From UBA7378 sp049611805 (GTDB lineage Bacteria; Pseudomonadota; Alphaproteobacteria; RS24): a DNA stretch of 64,000 nucleotides. The position numbers and the translations under genes are program-made. The DNA lies in assembly GCA_049611805.1 (NCBI GenBank), contig JBMZAX010000002.1, positions 1 to 64,000 on the forward strand, read 5' to 3'. Under the pieces are notes generated by a model that saw nothing but the letters and a program-made list of their open reading frames with translations, made no database searches and was not told the origin of the DNA. Below, piece after piece: positions 1-8,905 of this stretch. Positions within the stretch are counted from its first letter, which is position 1. Each line of letters opens with the position of its first letter.

Positions 1-576
1 GCGCGCGCGCTTCTGGAAGAGGCGGGATGGAAAATTGACGCCGGCAAGCTAAAGCGCGGGCAAGCACATTTCGAGATGGAGTTTCTGCTCGTTCAACCCG
101 CTTTTGAGCGTATTGTCGCGCCTTATATCCGCAATCTCGAACGCCTCGGCATCACGGCCAGAACCCGCATTATCGACCCCAGCCAATATCAAAACCGCCT
201 GAACAATTATGATTTTGACGCCGTGGTCGCAAGTTTCGGGCAATCGCTGTCGCCCGGCAATGAACAGCGCGATTACTGGTCGAGCCGGTCGGCCGAGACG
301 CCCGGCGGCAAAAACCTGATCGGGATTCGCGATCCGGCGGTCGATACGCTGATCGAAAAGCTGATTTTTGCCGGCTCGCGCAAAGAGCTTGTCGCCGCCA
401 CACGCGCCCTCGACCGGGTGCTTTCGGCCAATCATTATGTGGTGCCGCAATGGCACGCGCCGCATGAGCGGCTTGCCTATTGGCGGAAACTGGCCCACCC
501 TGCGCGCATGCCGGGGCTGGCGCTGGGCTTTCCCGATTTGTGGTGGCAGGTCGCCGCGCCGGAACCCGGAAATTGA
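1..576 (+). CDS. yejA: ABC transporter substrate-binding protein, C-terminal part (YejA-like)
   Basis: The frame is open from the first base, so the start lies outside the window and 191 C-terminal residues are visible. The visible part resembles the end of family-5 extracellular solute-binding proteins, which capture oligopeptides in the periplasm and deliver them to an inner-membrane permease. Typical features are the stretch around QYQNRLNNYDFDA, the YWSS segment and the terminal PQWHAPHERLAYW motif. Permeases and an ATPase of the Yej type follow 32 bases downstream in the same direction, which supports the YejA assignment. Substrate identity (peptides, microcin C-like compounds) is known for the family but cannot be read here. 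Confidence 0.85.
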   Translation, partial: ARALLEEAGWKIDAGKLKRGQAHFEMEFLLVQPAFERIVAPYIRNLERLGITARTRIIDPSQYQNRLNNYDFDAVVASFGQSLSPGNEQRDYWSSRSAETPGGKNLIGIRDPAVDTLIEKLIFAGSRKELVAATRALDRVLSANHYVVPQWHAPHERLAYWRKLAHPARMPGLALGFPDLWWQVAAPEPGN

Positions 577-608
577 AACAGGAAACTGAAACAGGAAATT
601 AAAACGCC

Positions 609-1703
609 ATGGCCGCCTATATTCTGCGCCGCTTATTGTTGATGATTCCGACGATTTTCGGGATTATGGCGATCAGTTTCGCGATTGTGCAATTTGCGCC
701 CGGTGGCCCGGTCGAGCGGATTATCGCCCAATTGCAGGGCCATGATGCGGGCGCGACGGCGCGCTTTACCTCCGTCAATGACGGGGCCATGGCGACCGCC
801 GGTGCCGATGCCAACAGTTCCTATCGTGGCGCGCAAGGGCTTGACCCCGAATTTATTGCCGAGCTTGAAAAGCAGTTCGGCTTTGACCGGCCCGTGCATG
901 AGCGCTTTGCACGCATGATTTACAATTATGCGCGGTTTGATTTTGGCGAGAGCTATTATCGCGATGTGGCGGTTATCGATTTGATCGCCGAAAAACTGCC
1001 CGTCTCGATCACGCTCGGCCTGTGGACGACATTACTGACTTATATGATTTCCATTCCCCTGGGCGTTGCCAAAGCGCGGCGTGACGGCACCGCCTTTGAT
1101 GTGTGGACCTCCGGCGTCATTATTGTCGGCTACGCGATACCGGGATTTTTGTTCGCCGTGGCGCTGATTGTGTTTTTCGCGGGCGGCAGCTATTTCGACT
1201 GGTTCCCTTTGCGCGGGCTGGTCTCGGAAGATTGGGAAAGCCTTGGATTTTGGGGCCGCATTGGCGATTATCTCTGGCACATATTTCTGCCGGTTCTGGC
1301 GATGACCATTGGCGGCTTTGCGACGACCTCGTTGTTAACCAAAAACGCGTTTCTGGACGAGATCAGAAAGCAATATGTCATGACCGCGCGCGCCAAGGGG
1401 CTGAGCGAGGCCCGCGTGCTTTACGGCCATGTTTTCCGCAATGCAATGCTGATTGTGATTGCCGGATTTCCCGGCGCGTTTATCGGCGCGTTTTTTACCG
1501 GCTCACTGCTTATTGAAACGATTTTCTCGCTCGACGGGCTGGGCCTGCTTTCCTATGAGAGCATCATCAACCGCGATTATCCGGTGGTGTTTGCCTCGCT
1601 TTATATTTTCGGGCTGGTGGGGCTCGTCGTCACGCTCATCTCCGACCTGACCTATGTGTGGATTGACCCGCGCATTGATTTTGAAGCGCGCGAGGCCGGA
1701 TAA
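609..1703 (+). CDS. yejB: Peptide ABC transporter permease YejB
   Basis: Inner-membrane permease of 364 residues, one half of the channel of a Yej-type oligopeptide importer. The N-terminus has the hydrophobic helix typical of DppB/OppB-like permeases (about residues 8-30), followed by a long periplasmic loop of roughly residues 35-115 and a binding-protein-dependent transport domain with about five more helices. The EAA cytoplasmic loop that contacts the ATPase is seen as QYVMTARAKGL. The stop codon overlaps the start of the next permease (TAATG), so the two are probably translationally coupled. Length matches YejB of other Proteobacteria. Confidence 0.93.
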   Translation: MAAYILRRLLLMIPTIFGIMAISFAIVQFAPGGPVERIIAQLQGHDAGATARFTSVNDGAMATAGADANSSYRGAQGLDPEFIAELEKQFGFDRPVHERFARMIYNYARFDFGESYYRDVAVIDLIAEKLPVSITLGLWTTLLTYMISIPLGVAKARRDGTAFDVWTSGVIIVGYAIPGFLFAVALIVFFAGGSYFDWFPLRGLVSEDWESLGFWGRIGDYLWHIFLPVLAMTIGGFATTSLLTKNAFLDEIRKQYVMTARAKGLSEARVLYGHVFRNAMLIVIAGFPGAFIGAFFTGSLLIETIFSLDGLGLLSYESIINRDYPVVFASLYIFGLVGLVVTLISDLTYVWIDPRIDFEAREAG

Positions 1704-2734
1704 TGCGGCAGGTTTCGCCCCTCAACGCCCGCCGTTGGCGCAATTTCAAGGCCAATCGGCGCGGCTTCATCTCGCTATGGCTGTTTGGCATTTTGTTTTT
1801 TGTCACGCTGTTTGCCGAGTTTCTGGCAAATGACAAACCGCTCCTCGTGCTGCATGATGGCGGCGTTTACATGCCGGTTTTCGTGGCCTATCCGGAAACC
1901 GATTTTGGCGGCGATTTCGCCACCGAAGCCGATTACCGCGACCCTTATGTCGTCGGGCTGATTGAGGGGTCGGGCGGCACAATGGTCTGGCCGCTTTTGC
2001 GCTATAGCTATGACACGATAAATCTCGACCTCACCCAGCCCGCACCGGCACCGCCGAGCCGCGACAATTGGCTGGGCACGGACGACCAGGGCCGCGATGT
2101 GCTGGCGCGGCTGATTTACGGTTTCCGCATTTCGGTGCTGTTCGGCCTGAGCCTCACCATATTATCGTCAATCATCGGCGTGCTGGCCGGTGCCGTGCAG
2201 GGATATTTCGGCGGCTGGGTCGATCTCGGCCTGCAACGGTTTATCGAAATATGGACATCCGTGCCCTCGCTTTATCTGCTGATTATCATCGCCGCCGTCA
2301 TCGAGCCGGGCTTTTTCATTCTGCTCGGCATTTTGCTGCTGTTTTCATGGGTGTCGCTGGTCGGCGTGGTGCGGGCGGAATTTTTCCGCGCCCGCAATTT
2401 TGAATATGTCGAGGCCGCGCGCGCGCTGGGGGTCGGCACGCTGACCATCATGTTCCGGCATTTGCTGCCCAATGCCATGGTCGCCACGCTGACCTTCATG
2501 CCGTTTATTCTGAACGCCTCGATCACGACCCTGACCTCGCTGGATTTTCTGGGTTTCGGCCTGCCGCCGGGCTCGCCCTCATTGGGCGAATTGCTGGCGC
2601 AAGGCAAAGCCAATCTGCAAGCGCCGTGGCTGGGCCTGTCCGGCTTTTTCACCATTGCCATCATGCTGTCGCTGTTGATTTTCATCGGCGAAGCCGTGCG
2701 TGATGCGTTTGACCCGCGAAAGACACTGGCATGA
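1703..2734 (+). CDS. yejE: Peptide ABC transporter permease YejE
   Basis: Second permease subunit (343 residues) of the Yej-type importer. The DppC-family hallmark GTDDQGRDVLARLIYG lies near residue 125, immediately before the transport domain, and the EAA loop reads YVEAARALGVG. The N-terminal helix (about residues 21-42) is followed by an extra periplasmic segment characteristic of YejE. The gene starts inside the yejB stop codon (TAATG) and ends in an ATGA overlap with the ATPase gene, so yejB, yejE and yejF form one tightly coupled operon. Confidence 0.93.
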   Translation: MRQVSPLNARRWRNFKANRRGFISLWLFGILFFVTLFAEFLANDKPLLVLHDGGVYMPVFVAYPETDFGGDFATEADYRDPYVVGLIEGSGGTMVWPLLRYSYDTINLDLTQPAPAPPSRDNWLGTDDQGRDVLARLIYGFRISVLFGLSLTILSSIIGVLAGAVQGYFGGWVDLGLQRFIEIWTSVPSLYLLIIIAAVIEPGFFILLGILLLFSWVSLVGVVRAEFFRARNFEYVEAARALGVGTLTIMFRHLLPNAMVATLTFMPFILNASITTLTSLDFLGFGLPPGSPSLGELLAQGKANLQAPWLGLSGFFTIAIMLSLLIFIGEAVRDAFDPRKTLA

Positions 2735-4332
2735 CGGACGCACCGCCCCTGCTTCGGGTTGAAAACCTGCATGTCGGCTTTACAAGCGACGGCAAGGAAA
2801 CGACCGCCGTGGACGGCGTCTCCTTTGACGTGCCGGAAGGCAAAACGCTGGGGCTGGTCGGCGAAAGCGGGTCGGGCAAATCCGTTTCCGCCCTGTCGGT
2901 TCTGGGGCTTCTGCCCTATCCGGCGGCGTTTCACAAGAGCGGGCGCATTTTGTTTGACGGCGACGACATTATGGGCGCCGGCACGCGCGTGCTGCAAAGG
3001 CTGCGCGGCAATGATATTTCGATGATTTTTCAGGAGCCGATGAGTTCGCTGAACCCGCTGCATGACATTGAAAAGCAGATATCGGAAATTATCCAACAGC
3101 ATCGCGGCGTGTCGCGCAAAGCCGCGCGCGATGAGACGTGCGCCCTTCTGGCGCGCGTCGGCATTCCCGACCCCGAAAGCAGGCTTCACGCCCTGCCGCA
3201 TGAATTGTCCGGCGGCCAGCGCCAGCGGGTGATGATTGCCATGGCGCTTGCCAACCGCCCGCGCCTGCTGATTGCCGATGAGCCGACCACCGCGCTTGAT
3301 GTGACCATCCAGAAGCAAATTCTCGACCTGTTGCAGGATTTGCAACGCGAAAACGGCATGGCGATTTTGCTGATCACGCATGATTTGGGTGTGGTGCGCA
3401 AAATGGCCGACCGGATTTGCGTCATGCAGCAGGGCCAAATCGTTGAAAACGACGAAAGCCATGCGATTTTTGAAAACCCCGCACATGCCTATACAAAAAA
3501 ACTTATCGCCGCCGAGCCCAGCGGCGCGCCAGAGCCCTTAACGGCCAACCCGCCCAATATTGTGCGCGGCGAAAATGTCAAAGTATGGTTTCCCATCCGC
3601 AAGGGTTTATTGGGCGCCACGCAAGACCACGTCAAAGCCGTCAATGAGATTTCGCTGACGGTGGGGCGCGGCGAGACGCTGGGCATTGTCGGGGAAAGCG
3701 GGTCGGGCAAAACCACGCTGGGCCGCGCCATGATCGGCCTGCAAAAGGCTGAAGGCGCCATCACCATAAACGGCACCGAGCTGTCCGGAGCATCACCGGC
3801 GGCGCGGCGCGCCATGCGCAAACACATGCAGATTGTGTTTCAGGACCCTTATGGGGCCCTCAGCCCACGCTTGCCGGTGGCCGATATTATCGGCGAGGGG
3901 CTGGCGATCCATGAACCCGACCTTACGAACGCCGAACGCACAGCGCGCGTGCGCGACATTTTGAAAGATGTCGAGCTTGACCCGGATATTGCCGGTCGCT
4001 ACCCGCATGAATTTTCCGGCGGCCAGCGCCAGCGCATTGCCATTGCGCGCGCGCTGGTTTTGAACCCCGAATTCATTATTTTGGACGAGCCGACCAGCGC
4101 GCTTGACCGCTCGGTACAAGCCCAGATTATCGAGCTGTTGCGGCGGTTGCAGGCCGAGCGCGGCCTGACTTATTTGTTTATCAGCCATGATTTGAAGGTC
4201 GTGCGCGCGCTGGCCCATCGCGTGCTCGTCATGCAAAACGGCGTGGCGGTTGAACTGGGCGCGACGCAACAGATTTTTGAAGCGCCGGCCTCGCCCTACA
4301 CAAAAACCCTGATCGAGGCGGCCTTCGACTAG
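2731..4332 (+). CDS. yejF: Dual-domain peptide ABC transporter ATPase YejF
   Basis: Cytoplasmic ATPase of 533 residues carrying two complete nucleotide-binding domains in one chain, as YejF does, instead of separate DppD and DppF proteins. The first half has Walker A GESGSGKS (about residue 43), signature LSGGQRQR and Walker B LLIADEPT. The second half repeats this with GESGSGKTT, FSGGQRQR and ILDEPTSALD. Each half ends with the oligopeptide-transporter C-terminal extension (PAHAYTKKL and ASPYTKTL). It overlaps yejE by four bases (ATGA). The stop lies nine bases from the end of the convergent NlpC/P60 gene; no clear terminator is visible in that gap. Confidence 0.94.
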   Translation: MTDAPPLLRVENLHVGFTSDGKETTAVDGVSFDVPEGKTLGLVGESGSGKSVSALSVLGLLPYPAAFHKSGRILFDGDDIMGAGTRVLQRLRGNDISMIFQEPMSSLNPLHDIEKQISEIIQQHRGVSRKAARDETCALLARVGIPDPESRLHALPHELSGGQRQRVMIAMALANRPRLLIADEPTTALDVTIQKQILDLLQDLQRENGMAILLITHDLGVVRKMADRICVMQQGQIVENDESHAIFENPAHAYTKKLIAAEPSGAPEPLTANPPNIVRGENVKVWFPIRKGLLGATQDHVKAVNEISLTVGRGETLGIVGESGSGKTTLGRAMIGLQKAEGAITINGTELSGASPAARRAMRKHMQIVFQDPYGALSPRLPVADIIGEGLAIHEPDLTNAERTARVRDILKDVELDPDIAGRYPHEFSGGQRQRIAIARALVLNPEFIILDEPTSALDRSVQAQIIELLRRLQAERGLTYLFISHDLKVVRALAHRVLVMQNGVAVELGATQQIFEAPASPYTKTLIEAAFD

Positions 4333-4341
4333 GCGCAAAAC

Positions 4342-5196
4342 TCACCCCATGCGGCGCATTTGGCGAATCTCACCGGCCGTCTCGCCAATGCGTTTGGTTG
4401 CGGGTGCAAAGGGTTCGCTGACCACGCACATATGCGTGGCATTGGCGTGCAACAGCGTATCGGCATCTTGCAAAATACCGACATGGCCTTTCCAGAAAAC
4501 CAGATCGCCACGGGCCGGAGCGCCGCTCACGGGCGTGCCCAACACGGCTTCCTGCATGTCGCTGTCGCGCGGGCAGGCATGGCCGCACATGGACAGGGAA
4601 ATTTGCACCAATGCGGAACAGTCAAGACCGAGGCTTTCGCGCCCGCCCCAAAGATAAGGCACACCGATAAAACGTTCCGCAACCTGCACAAAATCACGGG
4701 CGTGGGCGGTTTCGACATCAATATGGTCGGCGAAAATATATGACCCGTCTGCCAGCACCGCAAACGCCCCTTCGACCCGCGTGACCCGCACTTGCGCGCC
4801 CATGGAAACGGCCATAAGCGGGCGCGACTTAATATCCGGATCGGTGTAGATGAAACTGCGCAAAGCCGTGACGCGATGGGTGGTCGCAATATCCAATCCC
4901 AAATCTTCGGCCAGCACATAGCCGACATAATCATCGCTTTGGGCCTGCCCCCATACCCAGGGCCCGCGCTCTTCATAAACGCGGAATTTTTCGCCCAGCA
5001 GAAGTTGTGTGTCCATCATCGCGCCATGGGCCGGGGCGCGCCGCAATGCGGTAACCGGCGCAACCACGGCGCGGTCATGGCCGCGCGCATAGGCAGGCGC
5101 GTCAATCTCGCCGCGCAAATGCTCGGCCGCCAAATCGTCACGCCACGGATTGACCCGCGGGTCGGGCTTGATCCGCGGTTCTGACGGGTCAGCCAT
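4342..5196 (-). CDS. NlpC/P60 (C40) cell-wall hydrolase with SH3 domains
   Basis: Predicted 284-residue cysteine peptidase that would cut stem peptides of peptidoglycan. Residues about 40-165 look like two bacterial SH3-type domains, and the C-terminal third is the NlpC/P60 domain. The catalytic Cys is C193 in GLDCSAL, the His is H238 in GHVGIL, and the third polar residue is probably H250. No signal peptide is visible with the chosen start. That start (ATG at 5196) overlaps the stop of the upstream M17 aminopeptidase as ATGGCTGA. A longer frame upstream would run deep into the aminopeptidase gene and is less likely. The coupling with an M17 peptidase suggests a joint role in recycling murein peptides (inference). 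Confidence 0.88.
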   Translation of the reverse strand: MADPSEPRIKPDPRVNPWRDDLAAEHLRGEIDAPAYARGHDRAVVAPVTALRRAPAHGAMMDTQLLLGEKFRVYEERGPWVWGQAQSDDYVGYVLAEDLGLDIATTHRVTALRSFIYTDPDIKSRPLMAVSMGAQVRVTRVEGAFAVLADGSYIFADHIDVETAHARDFVQVAERFIGVPYLWGGRESLGLDCSALVQISLSMCGHACPRDSDMQEAVLGTPVSGAPARGDLVFWKGHVGILQDADTLLHANATHMCVVSEPFAPATKRIGETAGEIRQMRRMG

Positions 5197-6589
5197 AGGT
5201 TTCTTCCAGATAATGATAGATCGCCCGCAGGCTCTGCGCCTCACCGCCGACAGGCCGGCCGGCGCGCGATTTGATATTCCACGCATAAACATCGCAATGC
5301 ATCCAGCATGCGGTGTTTTCCACAAAGCGCGACAAGAACAGCGCCGCAGTTATTGAGCCGGCCATGGGCGAGCTTGAAATATGGTTTACATCGGCAATCT
5401 GACTGTCCAGCCAGCCGTCATAGCCGGCCCAAAGCGGCAAACGCCACATCGGGTCGGCGCATTGCGCCCCGGCTTTTGCAATGTGCTCGGCCAGCGCGTC
5501 ATCATGGGTGTAAAACGGCACGACTTCGGGGCCCATCGCCACCCGCGCGGCACCGGTCAGCGTGGCAAAATCAATCATCAAATCGGGCGTCTCGGCATCG
5601 GCCAGGCTCAACATATCTGCCAGCACCAGACGCCCCTCGGCATCGGTATTGCCAATTTCGACACTCAGCCCCTTATGGCTTTGCAGCACGTCACCGGGCC
5701 GGAAAGCATCCGGGCCAATGGCGTTTTCCACCGCGCCGACAAGCAGACGCAGGCGCACCGGCAAACCGGCCGCCATCACCGCACCGGCCAGTGCCATGGC
5801 AATCGCCGCCCCGCCCATATCTTTTTTCATCAGCGCCATATAATTGCCGGGCTTCAAATTCAGCCCGCCCGTGTCAAAACACACGCCCTTGCCGATCAGC
5901 GTTATTTTCGGCGCATCCGCCGCGCCCCATGTCAGGTCGAGCAGGCGCGGGGCTTCGACAGCCGCGCGGCCAACCGCATGGATCATCGGGAAATTATTTT
6001 CCAACAGCGCATCGCCCGTCGTCACGGCGAGGTCGGCATTATGGCTCTCGGCAAGCCGGCGCATTTCGCTTTCCATGGCGACCGGCCCCATATCGGCCGC
6101 CGGCGTGTTGATGAGGTCGCGTGCGAGATAAACCGCCTCGTTCAGCCGGTCCGTGCGGTCAAGCTCGGTGTCTGAGGGCACAACAAGGCGCGGCAGGTCG
6201 GTCTCGGCTTTTGACCGGCTGCGATAGCGGTCAAATTTATACAAGCCCAGCGCCCAGGCCAGCGGTGCAAATTCGCAAATCCCTTCGGGCGTGGTTTCGG
6301 CCAGCCGATAATCACCCGCCGGCAATTTTCCGGGCAATGCGGCAATGGCGAGCGGGTCGGGCGTGTCGCCCAGTCCGAGCAAAATGCCCGCCAGACCGCC
6401 CGCGCCGTCCGGCATCATGGCGAATTGTCCTGACTTGGCGGAAAAATTTGCGGTTTCGGCCCATGCCAGCATCGGGCCTGAATGGGCTTGTTTCCAATCG
6501 GCGAATAATTCCGGCGTCAACGCCCAGATACAGCAGGCAGGCTTACCCTTGTCCAAAACATACAAATCTGCCGATGACGGCTTGGTCAT
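5189..6589 (-). CDS. Leucyl aminopeptidase family (M17) metallopeptidase
   Basis: Cytosolic di-metal aminopeptidase of 466 residues that removes N-terminal residues from peptides. The M17 signature NTDAEGRL is at residues 314-321, and the metal and catalytic residues are present in IGKGVCFDTGG (K234, D239) and KKDMGG. The poorly conserved N-terminal domain covers roughly residues 1-140. It is slightly shorter than E. coli PepA, as in the alphaproteobacterial PepB-like branch. It lies 32 bases downstream of the SDR gene and overlaps the NlpC/P60 gene, so it is probably part of the same transcript. Exact substrate preference cannot be told. Confidence 0.9.
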   Translation of the reverse strand: MTKPSSADLYVLDKGKPACCIWALTPELFADWKQAHSGPMLAWAETANFSAKSGQFAMMPDGAGGLAGILLGLGDTPDPLAIAALPGKLPAGDYRLAETTPEGICEFAPLAWALGLYKFDRYRSRSKAETDLPRLVVPSDTELDRTDRLNEAVYLARDLINTPAADMGPVAMESEMRRLAESHNADLAVTTGDALLENNFPMIHAVGRAAVEAPRLLDLTWGAADAPKITLIGKGVCFDTGGLNLKPGNYMALMKKDMGGAAIAMALAGAVMAAGLPVRLRLLVGAVENAIGPDAFRPGDVLQSHKGLSVEIGNTDAEGRLVLADMLSLADAETPDLMIDFATLTGAARVAMGPEVVPFYTHDDALAEHIAKAGAQCADPMWRLPLWAGYDGWLDSQIADVNHISSSPMAGSITAALFLSRFVENTACWMHCDVYAWNIKSRAGRPVGGEAQSLRAIYHYLEETYG

Positions 6590-6621
6590 GCGCGAAAAAT
6601 CCCGATTGTTAAACGTCCAGC

Positions 6622-7428
6622 CTAAACAGCCGTTAGCCCGTGATCAATCACAAGCTCGGTACCGCTCATATAGGAAGAAGCGTCAGAGGCCAGAAATACC
6701 ACGCCACGCGCAATCTCATCCGGCTGGCCCACGCGTCCACCCGGCACCACCGCATCGGTGAAAGCTTCAATATTAACGCGATTGGCACCTTCAACCATTA
6801 AGTCGGGTTGGGCTTCGGCTATGCCCGAAATTTCTTTGCCCCAAATATCCGTATCGATAATGCCGGGATGCACGGAATTGACGCGAATATTTGTCCCGCC
6901 CGCCGCGCATTCAAGGGCGACGGCTTTGGAGAAAAGGCGCACACCGCCCTTGGTCGCGCAATATCCGGCCAGCCCGGCGGCCCCGGTCAGGCCGGCAACA
7001 GAGGAAATATTTATGATCGACCCGCCGCCGCTTTGCGTCATCAGCGGAATGGCATGTTTGGTGCCCAGAAAAACCCCGTCCAGATTGATTGCATTTTGGC
7101 GTTGCCAGTCGGCAAGGCTCATTTCGGTCACCGCGACGCCAATGGCAATACCGGCATTATTGACCAGAACATTGAGACCACCCTCTTCATCTGCAATGCC
7201 GGCAATAACATTTTCCCACACGCCTTCATCCGTCACATCCTGGCCGAGCGCGCGCGCCTTGCCGCCATTTTTGGCAATCAGCGCCGCTGTGTCCTTCGCT
7301 GTGCCGGCGTCAATATCGGTGACGACCACCGTCGCGCCGGCCTCGGCAAGTGCCACGGAACACGCGCGGCCAATGCCGGTTCCGGCGCCGGTGACGAGTG
7401 CTATTTTTCCGCTACAATCGTTCAGCAT
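6622..7428 (-). CDS. SDR-family NAD(P)-dependent oxidoreductase
   Basis: Classical short-chain dehydrogenase/reductase of 268 residues. The cofactor loop TGAGTGIG is at residues 13-20 and NNAG at 90-93. The catalytic Ser-Tyr-Lys set is S142, Y156 and K160 (YCATK). An acidic residue at the end of the second strand (TDID, about residue 38) points to NAD rather than NADP. The start is two bases beyond the stop of the P450 gene, so both are almost certainly on one transcript. An alcohol made by the P450 could be the substrate, but this rests on context only. The natural substrate is unknown. Confidence 0.9.
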   Translation of the reverse strand: MLNDCSGKIALVTGAGTGIGRACSVALAEAGATVVVTDIDAGTAKDTAALIAKNGGKARALGQDVTDEGVWENVIAGIADEEGGLNVLVNNAGIAIGVAVTEMSLADWQRQNAINLDGVFLGTKHAIPLMTQSGGGSIINISSVAGLTGAAGLAGYCATKGGVRLFSKAVALECAAGGTNIRVNSVHPGIIDTDIWGKEISGIAEAQPDLMVEGANRVNIEAFTDAVVPGGRVGQPDEIARGVVFLASDASSYMSGTELVIDHGLTAV

Positions 7429-7429
7429 A

Positions 7430-8710
7430 TCAGTCGCTAATGCGAACCTTCATCTCGGTGTAGCCTTTCACAAAAGACGACAGCGAGCGTGTCGGTTCTC
7501 CCACCACTTCGATTTTCTTGAACCGCTTCAGCATTTCCTGCCACAGGATTTGCAATTGCAGTTCCGCCAGACGATTGCCATAGCAGCGGTGAATGCCGAA
7601 GCCGAATGAAATATGATTGCGCGCATTGGGGCGATCGACAATCAAATCGTTCGGACGCTCAAACTTGCGCTCGTCACGATTGCCCGACGCATACCACATG
7701 GCGACCTTGTCGCCTTTTTTGATGGTCTTGCCGTGCATTTCATAATCTTCCAGAGCCGTGCGGCGCATATAGGCCAGCGGCGTCTGCCAGCGGATGATTT
7801 CAGCCACCGCATTGGGCACCAGATCATGGTCGTTTTTCAGCTTGTCCCATTCCGACGGGAAAAGATTGGTTGCAAAAATACTGGCCGACATGGAATTGCG
7901 GGTTGTGTCATTGCCACCGACAATGAGCAGGATGAGATTACCGAGATATTCCAGCGGGTCCATATTGCGGGTTTCCTCGCCATGCGCGAGCATTGAAATC
8001 AGGTCGAAATTGGGTTCCGCATTTACCCGCTCATTCCACAGATTGGTGAAATATTCGAGGCATTCGAAAAGCTCGGCGCGGCGCGCTTCTTCGCTTTCAA
8101 TAATGCCCGTCTCTGGGCCTGCCGTGGCAATATCCGACCAGCGTGTCAGCTTGCGGCGTTCTTCAAACGGGAAATCGAACAGGGTTGCCAGCATCATGGT
8201 CGTCAGTTCGATCGAGACCGTATCAACCCAGTCAAACTCTTCATTAATGGGCAGGCTGTCCAGCACCATGCAGGTGCGCTCGCGAATCAGGCCCGACATG
8301 CGTTGCAGGTTTTGCGGTGAGACCACCGGCGCGACGGTTTTGCGCTGAATGTCATGCTTGGGCTGGTCCATGGCAATGAACATGGGCAATGTGAAGTCGT
8401 CATCGGGGTCGGGCAGCACGATAATCGGCTCCGACGAGAACACCTTATGATTGGTGTCGATCGCCATAATGTCGTCATAGCGCGTTACCGACCAGTAAGA
8501 GCCGACACCTCTGTTTGCGTCCAGACGGTGCGGGTTTTCCCACGCTTTCGGGCAATAATGCAGAGGGTCTTCATTGCGAAGCCGCTCAAATATCGGCCAA
8601 TATTCTTCGTTCGGCCAGAGATGCGGATTGGATACATCCAGTTCGTCAAGCGGGGTCGAATAGGCGTAGTCTTCCGCGGCGGTTGTGGTTTGTTTGATTG
8701 CTTCGCTCAT
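7430..8710 (-). CDS. Bacterial cytochrome P450
   Basis: Soluble haem-thiolate monooxygenase of 426 residues. The haem-binding loop FGFGIHRCYG places the proximal Cys at residue 376. The I-helix oxygen-activation motif is GGNDTTRNS and the ExxR motif is EIIR. Length and motifs fit bacterial class I enzymes that need a separate ferredoxin and reductase; neither gene is in this window. Start choice: ATGATG occurs at 8713 and 8710 behind AGGAG, and the second ATG has the better seven-base spacing. A promoter candidate lies just upstream. It is followed by an SDR two bases away. It resembles CYP153- or CYP125-type families only in a general way, so no subfamily is assigned. Confidence 0.92.
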   Translation of the reverse strand: MSEAIKQTTTAAEDYAYSTPLDELDVSNPHLWPNEEYWPIFERLRNEDPLHYCPKAWENPHRLDANRGVGSYWSVTRYDDIMAIDTNHKVFSSEPIIVLPDPDDDFTLPMFIAMDQPKHDIQRKTVAPVVSPQNLQRMSGLIRERTCMVLDSLPINEEFDWVDTVSIELTTMMLATLFDFPFEERRKLTRWSDIATAGPETGIIESEEARRAELFECLEYFTNLWNERVNAEPNFDLISMLAHGEETRNMDPLEYLGNLILLIVGGNDTTRNSMSASIFATNLFPSEWDKLKNDHDLVPNAVAEIIRWQTPLAYMRRTALEDYEMHGKTIKKGDKVAMWYASGNRDERKFERPNDLIVDRPNARNHISFGFGIHRCYGNRLAELQLQILWQEMLKRFKKIEVVGEPTRSLSSFVKGYTEMKVRISD

Positions 8711-8736
8711 CATGCGGCTCCTGTGCACATCAAATG

Positions 8737-8765
8737 AAAATATGACGCCCTCGTCATTTCCCCAA
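8737..8765 (-). promoter_or_regulatory. Candidate P450-SDR promoter with internal inverted repeat
   Basis: On the minus strand TTGGGG (8760-8765) and TATTTT (8737-8742) are separated by 17 bases and sit 27 bases before the P450 start, as expected for a sigma-70 type promoter. The spacer contains the inverted repeat TGACG-N4-CGTCA (8743-8756), a plausible operator for a repressor. The assignment rests on spacing and motif likeness only. Confidence 0.4.
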
Positions 8766-8838
8766 GCGTAGCAATGCCCGTGCCTCGGATGCAAGCCTTT
8801 TGACGCCCGAAATTGCCGCGTGGGGTGAATTCCCCGTG

Positions 8839-8880
8839 ACTTGTCGCCCAATACTTGTCGGCCACCACTTGTGACTTGGG
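8839..8880 (+). repeat. Three 14-bp direct repeats upstream of the thiC promoter
   Basis: ACTTGTC begins at 8839 and 8853, and ACTTGTG at 8867, an exact 14-base period. The first two units agree at 11 of 14 positions and the third diverges after seven. The third unit carries the proposed -35 box of thiC. Such spaced copies could be activator sites, but no regulator gene is adjacent. Confidence 0.5.
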
Positions 8881-8897
8881 CGAACCTCGCCTAGGGT
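8869..8897 (+). promoter_or_regulatory. Candidate thiC promoter
   Basis: TTGTGA (8869-8874) and TAGGGT (8892-8897) are separated by 17 bases. Transcription would start near 8904, right at the first base pairs of the TPP riboswitch, which is the expected geometry for a riboswitch-led mRNA. The 8711-9095 gap holds this promoter, the divergent P450 promoter, the riboswitch and two repeat sets, and no gene. Confidence 0.5.
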
Positions 8898-8905
8898 GAA
8901 GCTCT

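Noticed and set aside
2272..3486. A 404-codon open frame on the minus strand opposite yejE and yejF
   Set aside because: The sense strand encodes well-conserved transporter subunits; the antisense product has no domain.
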